Of a stretch of DNA of 45,953 nt, positions 30,226-39,043 are shown piece after piece. Numbering within the stretch: position 1 is the stretch's first letter; each line of letters opens with the position of its first letter. The notes under the pieces are model-generated. The model made no database searches. It worked only from the letters and a program-made list of their open reading frames with translations, and was not told the DNA's origin. Made by a program: the position numbers and the translations under genes. Source of the DNA: a virus; the IMG/VR virus record IMGVR_UViG_3300033149_007449, positions 1 to 45,953 of that record. One strand, 5' to 3'.

Positions 30226-31671
30226 TTATGTTGCCTCGCCTAACTTATCGCTTGTGTAATTGAAGCATACTCCGTGCAACTCAACCGTATCATCTATTGT
30301 GTCTTGGGCGTCGGCTGATAATCTTGTTAATCTAAATATGATACTTGCGTCTGCGGCGCTCGGAGCATCAATCCCCGCAATATCCGTCACCACCAGACCA
30401 TTGGCGGTGGCAGAAGCGGCATCTACGACAATTAGGGTTTCTTCCGCCCCCTGCGTTGTGTCCTCGTCCTCCGAAAGCCATCTGTATTCCAACTTCCATT
30501 TCACATTTCCCGTTGAGGCGGAGCTCCAGCCAACCCTAAGCGTCACCCCCTCGCTCCTGTCCATATCGTAAGGAGGGGCAATTCTCCAACTTACGCTTTC
30601 CTGGTTTGCCTCCACCCCCTCATTTGAGAACTGCCAAGCCGAAATCTCCAGAGCTCCGTGAGCTACTTCTGCCGCTGGTTTAGCTCCTGGTGCTTTTATT
30701 CCCGCCACATCAATCCACAAATCCCTTTTAACCCTTGCCGTTCCGTGTAAATTGATTTCGCCATCGCTCTTAATCTCTGTATAGTTTGTTCCATTATCTC
30801 CTATATAAGCATTACCTATTACTTGAAGATTTGCGTTTGGAGTTATTGTCGCAATCCCAACCCGTTTAGTATCTCTCGTAAAAGACATTATGTCTCTTAC
30901 CGTCGAATACGCACAAGATTGTAGATGGAACATATTTGTTGAACCATTCAAATAAAATCTAAATCCATAATCATCTGTTCCCCAAGTATTGTCAGCATCT
31001 TCTGAAAAAATTATGCCAGCCGCATAAGCAGGGTTTAAACCATTTGCTCCCAATCTTATTGTCGGCCCGCTTGAATCCTTTATTTCCAGATTTGTTTTCG
31101 GATTTGTTGTTCCAATCCCGACATTGCCTACATTATCTATTCTTACTCTTTCCCGGTTTACCGATGAACCGCTTGGCGTGGTAGAAAATGTTATCCTCCC
31201 AGGCATACTTGTGCTGCTGATATTTGTTCCATCTATAGCAAAATCAATTCTTGCCGCTGGTACATAAGTATCTTCTGCTACCCAACCAAGACCTCTAAAG
31301 TATCCAAGAGAATCATTGTTTTGGGGCTGACTTGGAGAAGAAAGAGAACCTCTTGAGCGAAATAAGTTGAAGTTAGGAGCAGATCCTCCATCGCTATTGT
31401 TTGCTCGGTAAAATCCTCCTGAAGCGTCATATTCGCCATCATCTACAAAAGAACCTAATGTTCCTCTTACATGAAGTTTTGTCTTTAAGTTTGTCGCCCC
31501 AATTCCTACCCTATTACTAGTTTTATTAACAACTAAAGTATCGGTATCGACAACTAAATCTCCAAAAGTTCCTGTTCCTGTAGTGGTTAGGTTATGTGCC
31601 CCTAAATCTACATCAGCTGTTGCTCCTGTGTATGGGACAAATACATTTCTATCTGTTCCTCTAATAGGCAT
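30226..31671 (-). CDS. Tail fibre with GC-rich C-terminal module, 481 aa
   Basis: The start (NVFVPYTGATADVDLGAHNL) and repeated VGIGTTNPKTNLEI / RVGIATITPNANLQV units are standard phage fibre shaft repeats. From about residue 325 (RVKRDLWIDVAGIKAPGAKP) the protein changes character to a Trp/Ala-rich globular domain. The DNA for it is markedly GC-rich: 30361-30480 is 58% G+C by count, against about 30-40% around it. This fits an exchanged receptor-binding module. Confidence 0.72.
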   Translation of the reverse strand: MPIRGTDRNVFVPYTGATADVDLGAHNLTTTGTGTFGDLVVDTDTLVVNKTSNRVGIGATNLKTKLHVRGTLGSFVDDGEYDASGGFYRANNSDGGSAPNFNLFRSRGSLSSPSQPQNNDSLGYFRGLGWVAEDTYVPAARIDFAIDGTNISSTSMPGRITFSTTPSGSSVNRERVRIDNVGNVGIGTTNPKTNLEIKDSSGPTIRLGANGLNPAYAAGIIFSEDADNTWGTDDYGFRFYLNGSTNMFHLQSCAYSTVRDIMSFTRDTKRVGIATITPNANLQVIGNAYIGDNGTNYTEIKSDGEINLHGTARVKRDLWIDVAGIKAPGAKPAAEVAHGALEISAWQFSNEGVEANQESVSWRIAPPYDMDRSEGVTLRVGWSSASTGNVKWKLEYRWLSEDEDTTQGAEETLIVVDAASATANGLVVTDIAGIDAPSAADASIIFRLTRLSADAQDTIDDTVELHGVCFNYTSDKLGEAT

Positions 31672-31672
31672 A

Positions 31673-32143
31673 TTAAGTCCAACAAATAATTTCTACCACC
31701 TGACCTGCCGTTCCGCAAGCCAAGTAAATAGTTCTACTTGTTAGATTTAAATCATCTTCATAATAAACCATTCCTGCTTTTAAAGTCATGTAAGGTGCTG
31801 TTGGGGTAGCTACTTTTCCTGTCTCAAAAGCATATCTAATATCATAAGTTCCTCTACATTGAAGGGTAAATCTCTTAGTTCCAGTGGGCAGAGCTTGAGA
31901 GTATTCTGTATTCGCATTTGTCATTGTTATATTGTAAATGTACGCTGTTCCAGCTGTTATTCCACTTGCTACTAATAAATTCTTATTTGAATCTAATTGT
32001 AAAGGATAAACAGTATTTCCAGATCCTTCTCCCATAACAGCGAGTCCATCGATAGTAGAATCAGTATCTCCTTCAGTGTAAACATCAAGCTTTCTATCAT
32101 CATCTTCATTAGTTATAATATTCCTCGAAGGGGGTATTGTCAT
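31673..32143 (-). CDS. Virion structural protein, 156 aa
   Basis: Beta-rich, with NLLVASGITAGTAYIYNITM, PTGTKRFTLQCRGTYDIRYA and a closing GQVVEIICWT. Phage proteins with this ending occur as capsid or tail decoration. It is joined to the fibre gene by TTAATATG. Specific role not known. Confidence 0.5.
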   Translation of the reverse strand: MTIPPSRNIITNEDDDRKLDVYTEGDTDSTIDGLAVMGEGSGNTVYPLQLDSNKNLLVASGITAGTAYIYNITMTNANTEYSQALPTGTKRFTLQCRGTYDIRYAFETGKVATPTAPYMTLKAGMVYYEDDLNLTSRTIYLACGTAGQVVEIICWT

Positions 32144-32144
32144 A

Positions 32145-32972
32145 TTATTCTTGTTTTAATTGACGATACAGTCTAATTTTCTGTTCAATCTTCCCTCGTT
32201 TAATCTCTAATTCTACCTCTTGTTCCTTTAATGCTTTTTCCTTATCAGTGAGATCTTTTTCTTTTTTTAACAATTCTTGATTCTTTTTATCAAAGTCAAG
32301 TTGTTCCTTTTTCTCTTCGTATAATTGTTTTCGTAAAAGTTCTAATTCTGTCTTTTGTTGATTCAGTAATTCTTGAAAATAATTAAAATCTTTTTCTTTT
32401 TTATCAAGAATATTTTTTCTATCTAATAATTGTCTGTTAAGAACATCTTGTTGTTCAACCTTCTTAGAGAGATCTCTCTCTTTTTGGCTTAGAAGCGCTT
32501 CTTTCTGATTTAATCCTTGTTGTTTTATTTCTAATTGCTTTTGTAATCTAATAAGATTTTCTTCTACAAGTTTTAATTCTTTTTCTTTTATTTCTAAATC
32601 ATTTTTAAGATTGAAAAGTTCATTTTTTTCTTTTTCAAATTGTTTTTTCTCAGAGATAATCTTTTCTAGATCTTTTTGTGCTTGTTCTTTAGCTCTCTCT
32701 ACTTCTGTGTGAGAAATCTCAATTTCTTCTTTTCTCTTATTAAGTAGATTTTCTGTACTTTTAATTCTTTCCTCAAACTTTTCTTGCTGAATAGCTATTT
32801 GGTTCTGCAATTCCTCATTTTCTTTCTTTAAATTTCCATTAGTTCTAGATAAAGAAATATATTCAGTTCTTAAAGACTCAACTTGTCGTGATAAAGGTTC
32901 AAGTTCTCTGATTTTCTCTTCTAATTCTTTGATCTCGCTCCTTAGAAGTTGTTCTTTTGATATTACTGGCAT
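32145..32972 (-). CDS. Long coiled-coil protein, 275 aa
   Basis: Almost the entire protein is one unbroken coiled coil of Glu, Lys, Gln and Leu (for example ENEELQNQIAIQQEKFEERI and KEKDLTDKEKALKEQEVELE). No glycine or proline breaks occur between residues about 50 and 270, which would give a rod of roughly 30 nm if extended. It could be a fibre shaft, a tail-length element or a scaffold. Start and stop overlap neighbours by one base (TAATG). Confidence 0.6.
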   Translation of the reverse strand: MPVISKEQLLRSEIKELEEKIRELEPLSRQVESLRTEYISLSRTNGNLKKENEELQNQIAIQQEKFEERIKSTENLLNKRKEEIEISHTEVERAKEQAQKDLEKIISEKKQFEKEKNELFNLKNDLEIKEKELKLVEENLIRLQKQLEIKQQGLNQKEALLSQKERDLSKKVEQQDVLNRQLLDRKNILDKKEKDFNYFQELLNQQKTELELLRKQLYEEKKEQLDFDKKNQELLKKEKDLTDKEKALKEQEVELEIKRGKIEQKIRLYRQLKQE

Positions 32973-33310
32973 TATCTCTCAACTGGTTTCGCTAATAACA
33001 ATCTGATATTAGCAGCAGAACCAGAATTGTTAGTAATATAAATGTTACTAACTTCAATCACTTCATCTAATTCTAAAGGAGAACTAGTTGAAGTTATAGT
33101 AATAGCATCGTTTGAAGTTGAATTAAGTTTTACAGTTACTGTTTGATCAGATCTTAATGAGATAAAATAAACAGGTTTTCCAACACTAGAATCTGCACCT
33201 CCAAAAGTATTAGTTTGGTTTGAAGCAACATCATAATCAGTTGTTCCATTAGCAACCTGAAACTCAGCACTATCATATAATGGAGATGTATATTGGAATG
33301 GAATTCTCAT
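32972..33310 (-). CDS. Virion beta-structural protein, 112 aa
   Basis: Thr/Ser/Asn-rich beta sandwich candidate (YDSAEFQVANGTTDYDV, TVTVKLNSTSNDAITI, VSNIYITNNSGSAANIRLLL). The last part is typical of small phage surface proteins. It is part of the run of short structural genes between the capsid and fibre genes. Confidence 0.5.
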   Translation of the reverse strand: MRIPFQYTSPLYDSAEFQVANGTTDYDVASNQTNTFGGADSSVGKPVYFISLRSDQTVTVKLNSTSNDAITITSTSSPLELDEVIEVSNIYITNNSGSAANIRLLLAKPVER

Positions 33311-33312
33311 AT

Positions 33313-33672
33313 TTAGAATATTTCAAACCCAGCAACATAGGCATAAGCAGGTCCTACGCCTGGTCCACCTTCAATGTAGATATTTCCAGGAGCTGTTTTT
33401 CCTCTATCACCGACAAAAGGTGTTTGAAAAGACATACTTACTGATGATGATCCTTTACAGTAACCTTGAAAAATGATACTACTAGCAGCATCTCTTCCAT
33501 ATTTAACAGCAAAAGTACCATCATTTGTTAGAGAAATAAAGAAATCAGTCAGAACAATTTTTCCTGTTCCTTCCCAGAGCTTGAATACACCTGAACTTAA
33601 ATTATTTGAATAATTATCCTTAGAAACCGGTGTATAAGATGTTCCATCTTTTGTAAAGTAAGTTACTGACAT
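33313..33672 (-). CDS. Virion beta-structural protein, 119 aa
   Basis: A predicted all-beta small protein (VTYFTKDGTSYTPVSKDNYS, GKIVLTDFFISLTNDGTFAV) with an aromatic, Gly-rich end (GPAYAYVAGFEIF). Not assigned to a family. It has the same style as the gene before it and a TAATATG start. Confidence 0.5.
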   Translation of the reverse strand: MSVTYFTKDGTSYTPVSKDNYSNNLSSGVFKLWEGTGKIVLTDFFISLTNDGTFAVKYGRDAASSIIFQGYCKGSSSVSMSFQTPFVGDRGKTAPGNIYIEGGPGVGPAYAYVAGFEIF

Positions 33673-33673
33673 A

Positions 33674-34555
33674 TTATTTTTTCATGAAACCGAAGATATA
33701 ATCTTTACGAGGGCGACAATAACATATATCTTCTTTTGTTAATTTTACTTTTTCTATATCTAAGTTAGAAAAAGCGTCGACCAATATTTGTTTTAATTCT
33801 TTATCGAATAATAGATATCTTAGAAGAACTCTTTTCAATAAAATCCAAGTATCTTTCATTTCTTGAGTAGTTTCTCTCTTTATTGCTATATCTAAGATTC
33901 TTTTTAATTCTCTTATCGGCTTTTTTCTAAACTTTGTTATATCAAATTCTTCCATCCAATCTTGCACCCTAAACCTGTAAGCATTATCGAATTCAAGAAA
34001 AATACAGATAGCATCTCTTATCATTATTCTTAATTCTTCTGTTTCAATAGATTCTTTATCTTTTTGTATGCTAAAAACTCTGTATAATTCTCTAACACAT
34101 TGACAATATCTATTCGGTTTAAGACGAAATCTCTCTACTTGTCTATAGAAAACATAGATTGCAGTTCTAACAACACCTTTAATTGCCCACACAGAAGGCA
34201 GAAAAGTAATCAATTTTACTTTATTCTTCTTAACTAAACTGTGATATACCCCGCTTAATAGGGATTTTCCTATCTTTTTGAAAATGTCGAGTTTATCAAC
34301 AAATTCCCAGAAAGGAAAACCCCTATAAGGTTGATCCATTCCTTCCATATAAGTTAAGACTCCTCCTTCTTTTGGAAGTTCTACTTTAATCAAAGCATTG
34401 ACATTCTTCGCATCTTCAGCCATCTTTTTTCTTTCTTTTCTAGGAATTAATCTCATTTCTTCCACAATCTGATTCATTGCTCTCATATTATAAATCATCG
34501 CATCCATCGGATTCTCTATTTTAGGAGGTTTTACTACTGTTTCTTTCGAAGGCAT
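33674..34555 (-). CDS. Hypothetical helical protein, 293 aa
   Basis: Unlike its beta-rich neighbours this protein is helical, basic and hydrophobic (SLLSGVYHSLVKKNKVKLIT, AIKGVVRTAIYVFYRQVERF). Residues 1-60 are charged (MDAMIYNMRAMNQIVEEMRL). Two Cys pairs are visible near residues 150 and 280. I recognise no family. It may be an assembly factor or minor virion protein. Confidence 0.5.
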   Translation of the reverse strand: MPSKETVVKPPKIENPMDAMIYNMRAMNQIVEEMRLIPRKERKKMAEDAKNVNALIKVELPKEGGVLTYMEGMDQPYRGFPFWEFVDKLDIFKKIGKSLLSGVYHSLVKKNKVKLITFLPSVWAIKGVVRTAIYVFYRQVERFRLKPNRYCQCVRELYRVFSIQKDKESIETEELRIMIRDAICIFLEFDNAYRFRVQDWMEEFDITKFRKKPIRELKRILDIAIKRETTQEMKDTWILLKRVLLRYLLFDKELKQILVDAFSNLDIEKVKLTKEDICYCRPRKDYIFGFMKK

Positions 34556-34558
34556 AGA

Positions 34559-34996
34559 TTACCTAGCTATTGTATAAGCAATTACAAGTTCGTTATAGAT
34601 TGTAGCTGTTCCAGCGGGATTAAAGAATAAGAAGTGAACACCACCGTTGCCAGGAGTTGCACCAGCCAAGAAAGCTTGTGGACGATTTGTTGTTACTGTA
34701 TTAAACGGATCTTGAACAGTAGCAACAAGAACATCTTCAGCTCTAACACCTGAAAGAGTAACATTAGTTCCTGACCAAGCCCCAGCGCTGATAACTGGCA
34801 CATGAACAGCAACTGTACCACTTACACCAAAAGTACCTGATTTGTCAGGAAAATACCACGCTCGATCAGCATCTACACTAGGTTTTACAGCTAATGTTCC
34901 TACTTTGCCTCCATCACATTCAATCCTGATTGCAGCAGTGTTTTTAAGGTTAACACCTCTAAAGTTTGTAAAGTTGAAACCACCGTAAACTGCCAT
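34559..34996 (-). CDS. Probable head decoration/virion protein, 145 aa
   Basis: Beta-rich, Gly/Ala/Val-rich protein just downstream of the major capsid gene. RAWYFPDKSGTFGVSGTVAV is a widespread phage structural motif, and the second half (AEDVLVATVQDPFNTVTTNR, HFLFFNPAGTATIYNELVIA) resembles small head or tail proteins. The position after the capsid gene and the hairpin suggests abundant expression. Confidence 0.55.
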   Translation of the reverse strand: MAVYGGFNFTNFRGVNLKNTAAIRIECDGGKVGTLAVKPSVDADRAWYFPDKSGTFGVSGTVAVHVPVISAGAWSGTNVTLSGVRAEDVLVATVQDPFNTVTTNRPQAFLAGATPGNGGVHFLFFNPAGTATIYNELVIAYTIAR

Positions 34997-35026
34997 GTTT
35001 CTATTAGATTACTTAATTTTATTTAT

Positions 35027-35090
35027 AGTGGCTCTCCTTGGCTCTCTAATATTGGCTTGTCGACCTCAAGCAACCAACCAGAGAGCCACT
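35027..35090 (-). promoter_or_regulatory. Branched hairpin between the capsid and next gene
   Basis: AGAGAGCCACT at 35080-35090 can pair either with AGTGGCTCTC at 35027-35036 or with TGGCTCTCT at 35039-35047, giving alternative stems. The inner GCTTG/CAAGC stem presents AGGTCGA (minus strand, 35060-35066) as its loop. There is no U-tract, so processing or attenuation is more likely than simple termination. Confidence 0.55.
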
Positions 35091-35131
35091 CTCTGCACAA
35101 GGACAGAAATTATAAGATGTTTCTATCTCTA

Positions 35132-36133
35132 CTAAGTAGTGGAGTTGTCATTGGCTGAACCGACCCAACCTCGATAATCATTATGTCCAACATCAAACAT
35201 CATTGTCGCTTTATACTGAATCTCTCCAGTCTTGAAAACAACATTTGGACCTTCTAATTGTATTGGTTGTGATTCTTTGTACTGAAGACCATACATTTGG
35301 TTCTTCATTGAAGAATCAAACATGAACCAATAAGAAGTATTAGAAGAAATCCAAGGTGTAGCAACAATTTTGTAAGTTGGAACACCAGCTGAATCTCTGT
35401 CAGCTGTTCCAGGCATCCATCCTTTGTTCATTGCTCCTAACATTTCAGCAGCTCTGTGGTGAACAGCATATCCTCTTGTACAAACAAAGGTATCAAGGTT
35501 GATGTTCATTGGCTTGCCTCTCGGATTCTTAATCAAAGCAGCAGTTCTGTGAGCAGCTTTCAAAGCATCATATTCCCAATCCATAGAATAGGTAGAACCA
35601 TTATAAACAACATTATTGTTATTAGTTCCACCATCTTCTCTAGTATGGGAAGTAGAAAACAAATCTTGTCCGTCTCCTCCAGTTACAGTAATGGTATAGT
35701 TTCCAGAAATATCTTCTGCAGTGTAAGATGTTGAAAAGCCATTTTCTAAACGCTCCCAACATCTTAATTCTCTTAAATCAGCACAAGCTTTTCGAGCTTC
35801 TTGAGTGATTCTCTCAAGATTTCTTTTCTTAATGCCAAAAAACCACATCGGTTTGGTAAATGACAACAATACACCAAACTGAACCTGTGTGTATGTCTTG
35901 TCAAAACCTTGAACAGGTGATTGAGCAGTAACAACAGCGTTTTCAACAATTCTTCCAGCATACCCTAGACCTGAAAGAGATGAATCTTTTAAGTAGTAAT
36001 CAGTTACACCTGATTCGACATTATATACTTTCTCAAATAATCTGCTCTCCTGTTCAGAACCTTTCAACCAAATCTGTTGAATAGAAACATCAATTAAGTC
36101 AGTAGCATCTGATAACGTTAAAGGATTCGGCAT
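35132..36133 (-). CDS. Major capsid protein (HK97 fold)
   Basis: The 333-residue protein has the size and pattern of an HK97-fold major head protein: N-terminal helix (ATDLIDVSIQQIWLKGSEQE), a beta P-domain with LSFTKPMWFFGIKKRNLERI, then NLDTFVCTRGYAVHHRAAEM and a C-terminal IQYKATMMFDVGHNDYRGWV. It is preceded by decoration and scaffold genes in standard order. The fold is inferred from pattern and gene order. Confidence 0.8.
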   Translation of the reverse strand: MPNPLTLSDATDLIDVSIQQIWLKGSEQESRLFEKVYNVESGVTDYYLKDSSLSGLGYAGRIVENAVVTAQSPVQGFDKTYTQVQFGVLLSFTKPMWFFGIKKRNLERITQEARKACADLRELRCWERLENGFSTSYTAEDISGNYTITVTGGDGQDLFSTSHTREDGGTNNNNVVYNGSTYSMDWEYDALKAAHRTAALIKNPRGKPMNINLDTFVCTRGYAVHHRAAEMLGAMNKGWMPGTADRDSAGVPTYKIVATPWISSNTSYWFMFDSSMKNQMYGLQYKESQPIQLEGPNVVFKTGEIQYKATMMFDVGHNDYRGWVGSANDNSTT

Positions 36134-36138
36134 ATATT

Positions 36139-36585
36139 TTACAAGTCAGCAGATCTTGGAAGATTCATGAATATTCCAAGAACTTTACCACTACCTGAAG
36201 TAGAACCAGTCATACCAATTACCTGGAAAACACCTTCATGACCATCAGCATCAGCAGCAATATTTTCAAGTAAAAGAGAATTCCTAAGTTTGTGCTTCAA
36301 ACCAATATGAGCTGTTGCTGCTGCACGAGCACAATCAGCTTCCCAAATTTGACCAGGAACAAAAGGAATAACTCTAACTTGAGTATCAGAAGCTCCTTCT
36401 GCATAATCTAAACAAACTCCAAAAACACTAGTTTGAGTTGATGTTGCAGACGCAGCAGATATTCCAGCACCACTAGAAGGCAAAAAATCTACAACACAAT
36501 TTGGCCACACTGTTCCAGAGGCATACATGTTAAGAACACATGGGTCGTTGACATCACCTCCACTTTTTACTAATCTAAAAGCCAT
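36139..36585 (-). CDS. Capsid decoration/stabilising protein, 148 aa
   Basis: A small all-beta protein between scaffold and capsid genes, the usual place of decoration proteins of the DUF2190 or gpD type. CVLNMYASGTVWPNCVVDFL and TQVRVIPFVPGQIWEADCAR followed by AAATAHIGLKHKL resemble such proteins. It binds the expanded head in related phages. It starts in a TAATG overlap with the scaffold stop. Confidence 0.6.
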   Translation of the reverse strand: MAFRLVKSGGDVNDPCVLNMYASGTVWPNCVVDFLPSSGAGISAASATSTQTSVFGVCLDYAEGASDTQVRVIPFVPGQIWEADCARAAATAHIGLKHKLRNSLLLENIAADADGHEGVFQVIGMTGSTSGSGKVLGIFMNLPRSADL

Positions 36586-37421
36586 TATTCTTCAGGTAAA
36601 CTTTGTTCTATTTCTTTGATTTCTTCTTTCGACCACCCTCCTCTTTCTAATTCTTGACGATATCTAGGTGAGAGGGTTTTTTTAGAAGAAGATCGTTGAC
36701 CACCACCAGCTCCTACTCCAGCTGTTTTAATTTGCTGTTTCTTAGCCAATGTGCTACGATCATTGGAAGAAATCAATGGAGAAATTGCTCTGTAAGCTCT
36801 TTCCAAAATAGTCATAATTTTATTCGGATCTTCAGGCATTCTGTAATACTTCAATTCTTCCTGTAGAGCAGTCCAGTTCTTGTCATCAGGATCATTTTCA
36901 GGTTTGAACTCAGGATACTTATCAAGAAATCTATCTAGCTGTTGCTGTTTAATCTGATTATAGAGTTCTTTCTCGATTTCTTGTTTAGGAACATATCCTT
37001 TTGCTTTCAAAACCCGTTCAATGACCTTGACATCATCTGGATGCAAATCTTTTAATTCATCTATCTCTTCATTAATTTTATCTATTTGCTTCTGTTTTAG
37101 CTCCCTTCTCTCTCCTCTAAGATATTTGATATCTTCGAGAAGTTTTTCTCTTGCAGCTTTTAATCCTTCAATAGACTTGAGCAACTCCTCTTTCTCTCCT
37201 CCAATATCTTCACCGAGAGGTTCCTCTGTTTCTTCGTCAGAAGTAATTTTTTCTTCAGAAACAGTTTCCTCATCAGCAGGTTTTTTTTCAGTGGAAGGTT
37301 CTGTAGGAGTTTCCTTCTCCTCTGGAGTTTCTTGGTCTCCAGCTTGTTTTACTTCCTCTTTATCCCCTCCTTCATCTGAAGTGAATTCAGGGATTTTACC
37401 TACTACTTCTCTTGGTGGCAT
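36585..37421 (-). CDS. Scaffolding protein
   Basis: An acidic, disordered N-terminal 80 residues (Glu/Thr/Pro) leads to a coiled coil (IEGLKAAREKLLEDIKYLRG), a helical core (FLDKYPEFKPENDPDDKNW) and a basic, Ser-rich end with SPRYRQELERGGWSKEEIKE. This acidic-coil-basic design and the place upstream of the capsid genes are those of phage head scaffolds, whose basic C-terminus contacts the coat protein. Confidence 0.72.
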   Translation of the reverse strand: MPPREVVGKIPEFTSDEGGDKEEVKQAGDQETPEEKETPTEPSTEKKPADEETVSEEKITSDEETEEPLGEDIGGEKEELLKSIEGLKAAREKLLEDIKYLRGERRELKQKQIDKINEEIDELKDLHPDDVKVIERVLKAKGYVPKQEIEKELYNQIKQQQLDRFLDKYPEFKPENDPDDKNWTALQEELKYYRMPEDPNKIMTILERAYRAISPLISSNDRSTLAKKQQIKTAGVGAGGGQRSSSKKTLSPRYRQELERGGWSKEEIKEIEQSLPEE

Positions 37422-37428
37422 TTTTTTG

Positions 37429-37475
37429 ACTTCCTTTGTTTACTTGCTTGAAGAGGCAAGAATGACAAAAGAAGT
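37429..37475 (-). promoter_or_regulatory. Hairpin in the scaffold leader
   Basis: ACTTCCTTTGT at 37429-37439 pairs with ACAAAAGAAGT at 37465-37475 (one mismatch), and CTTGC with GCAAG inside. It occupies the 68-bp gap before the scaffold ATG at 37421. It could set scaffold mRNA stability. Confidence 0.4.
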
Positions 37476-37489
37476 AGTTATATTTTTTA

Positions 37490-37714
37490 TTATACTTTGG
37501 TTTTTCCTGTAGATGACGAAAGCCATCTCTTTTTTCTAATTTTAAAGGGCTTGCCTTTTTTACCCGTCATTTTAGCTCCTGATTCAGCTCGATATAATGC
37601 TCTCATATAAGCAACAGCATCATGAACATTAGTAAACTTACTAGATTTTACTTTGCCAGTTTCTTTATTAATAACAGCGAATTTATCTCCTCTTTTTTCT
37701 ATTTTGTAAGGCAT
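37490..37714 (-). CDS. Small basic phage protein, 74 aa
   Basis: The first 45 residues match a small protein common in phage genomes (MPYKIEKRGDKFAVINKETG, AVAYMRALYRAESG). The remainder is very basic (KKGKPFKIRKKRW). The function of this family is not known. It lies ahead of the scaffold gene in the head-assembly region. Confidence 0.6.
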   Translation of the reverse strand: MPYKIEKRGDKFAVINKETGKVKSSKFTNVHDAVAYMRALYRAESGAKMTGKKGKPFKIRKKRWLSSSTGKTKV

Positions 37715-37715
37715 A

Positions 37716-38243
37716 CTACTTTATTTGTTCTGATTTTGTTGAAGCAAGGTTCTTTTTTACAGCCCACACCCATTGTCTTACACCATTAATTCCTTCAGCA
37801 TAAGTTATCATCTTTGATCTTCGATCTACTCTTTTTTCTTCTTTTTCTTCTTGAGGTATATTACTGTATTTTTCTGGCACAATAATCGTGAATTCAAATG
37901 CTGGCAAATCAGTACTAGGTTCAATCTCGATACCAAAATCTTCTCCTAATTCTTGATTAACCAACATTCGATATTCCATAGGAACAGGGTAATTTGAAGC
38001 ACCAGTTGTGTGGATACCAGATGTTTTATCTTTTTCAGAGATTATCGTAGAAGAAACTGTCTCATCATTAAGTTCTTCTTTCTTTTCAACGTTCTCTTTC
38101 AACTGAACTTTCAATGTTTCAATTTCATTCTTTAAATCCTTTATCGTCTCTGTTAAATTCTTTATGATTTCGGTTGAATCTGTTTTTTCTTCTGTAAGTT
38201 GTTCTTTTTCTAAAACTTGCTTTTTAGGTTTCCCTCTTGGCAT
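37716..38243 (-). CDS. Hypothetical head-region protein, 175 aa
   Basis: A coiled-coil N-terminus (IIKNLTETIKDLKNEIETLK) precedes a folded C-terminal part with PVPMEYRMLVNQELGEDFGI and KMITYAEGINGVRQWVWAVK. No family recognised. An AAAGGTCGA element at the upstream gene's stop begins 80 nt before its ATG. Confidence 0.5.
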   Translation of the reverse strand: MPRGKPKKQVLEKEQLTEEKTDSTEIIKNLTETIKDLKNEIETLKVQLKENVEKKEELNDETVSSTIISEKDKTSGIHTTGASNYPVPMEYRMLVNQELGEDFGIEIEPSTDLPAFEFTIIVPEKYSNIPQEEKEEKRVDRRSKMITYAEGINGVRQWVWAVKKNLASTKSEQIK

Positions 38244-38314
38244 AATTTTGCTTTTGACTTCATTTTTAACGCCTTGAAGTGGGCGACAAAATTAATCAAA
38301 AGAGTTATTGTTTT

Positions 38315-38323
38315 TCGACCTTT
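38315..38323 (-). promoter_or_regulatory. AAAGGTCGA element at a stop codon
   Basis: Minus-strand TAAAGGTCGA contains the TAA stop of the 166-aa gene. It is 80 nt from the next ATG (38243), longer than the typical spacing. Confidence 0.45.
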
Positions 38324-38822
38324 AATCTATTGTTTGTTTTGAAGCTTTTTCGACTTTCTGATGTTTCTCTTTTGTTATCTTAGAAGGATTCGATACTGCT
38401 TCTGGAATTAATATTCCTCCTTTTGTTTTCTGTTCTACTTTTTGCTGTGTAACTCGACTTTTTGCTAACTCACCTATTATTTCTTCTTCTACAGCAGGAA
38501 GAGTTATAGTAACAGGGACTTTGATAATATCTCCTTTTCTTGCATCTTGCCTTAATTGAATATATACTGTTGTTTTGTAATGCCTGACTGATGTTATCTT
38601 TTGAGGAATCATCTTGCTCTGCTCTCTTTTTGCCCCGATTGCAAATAACATTGAATAAAGATGTTCTTTTTTGATATATGCCTTTTTTCCATCTGGATAA
38701 CTAATTTTTAAAACCTTGCATTCATTAGTATCTTCATCATTTTCGTTCCAGTTTACTTCAAAGATAAGATCGTTTTTACCTCCTTGATCTGGAATTCTGA
38801 ATTTTTCATAAGTAGTAATCAT
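38322..38822 (-). CDS. Hypothetical protein, 166 aa
   Basis: Beta-rich in the first 130 residues (NDLIFEVNWNENDEDTNECK, VRHYKTTVYIQLRQDARKGD) with a basic, disordered tail (KITKEKHQKVEKASKQ). It sits between the portal-side small gene and the head genes. Not assigned. Confidence 0.5.
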   Translation of the reverse strand: MITTYEKFRIPDQGGKNDLIFEVNWNENDEDTNECKVLKISYPDGKKAYIKKEHLYSMLFAIGAKREQSKMIPQKITSVRHYKTTVYIQLRQDARKGDIIKVPVTITLPAVEEEIIGELAKSRVTQQKVEQKTKGGILIPEAVSNPSKITKEKHQKVEKASKQTID

Positions 38823-38823
38823 C

Positions 38824-39042
38824 CTATTGAGTTAAATTGAAAATAAATTGTAAAAATTCTTTAATTCCTTGACATTTTCCTTCATTGATCAATAATTCTT
38901 TAAGTGTTTCCCATTCAGTGTCTTTTATCTTGTTCCTCTTCTGTATTTCATGATGCAATGATTCAGCAATCTGCTTTAATAATTCCCAATAAGGTGATGA
39001 AACCAATTTTCTTATTTGTTCTTTTTGACCTGGATTTAACAT
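38824..39042 (-). CDS. Small protein downstream of portal, 72 aa
   Basis: A helical protein (KEQIRKLVSSPYWELLKQIA) of a type commonly found between portal and capsid genes in podo-like phages. Function unknown. It begins at a TAATATG junction with the portal stop. Confidence 0.55.
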   Translation of the reverse strand: MLNPGQKEQIRKLVSSPYWELLKQIAESLHHEIQKRNKIKDTEWETLKELLINEGKCQGIKEFLQFIFNLTQ

Positions 39043-39043
39043 A

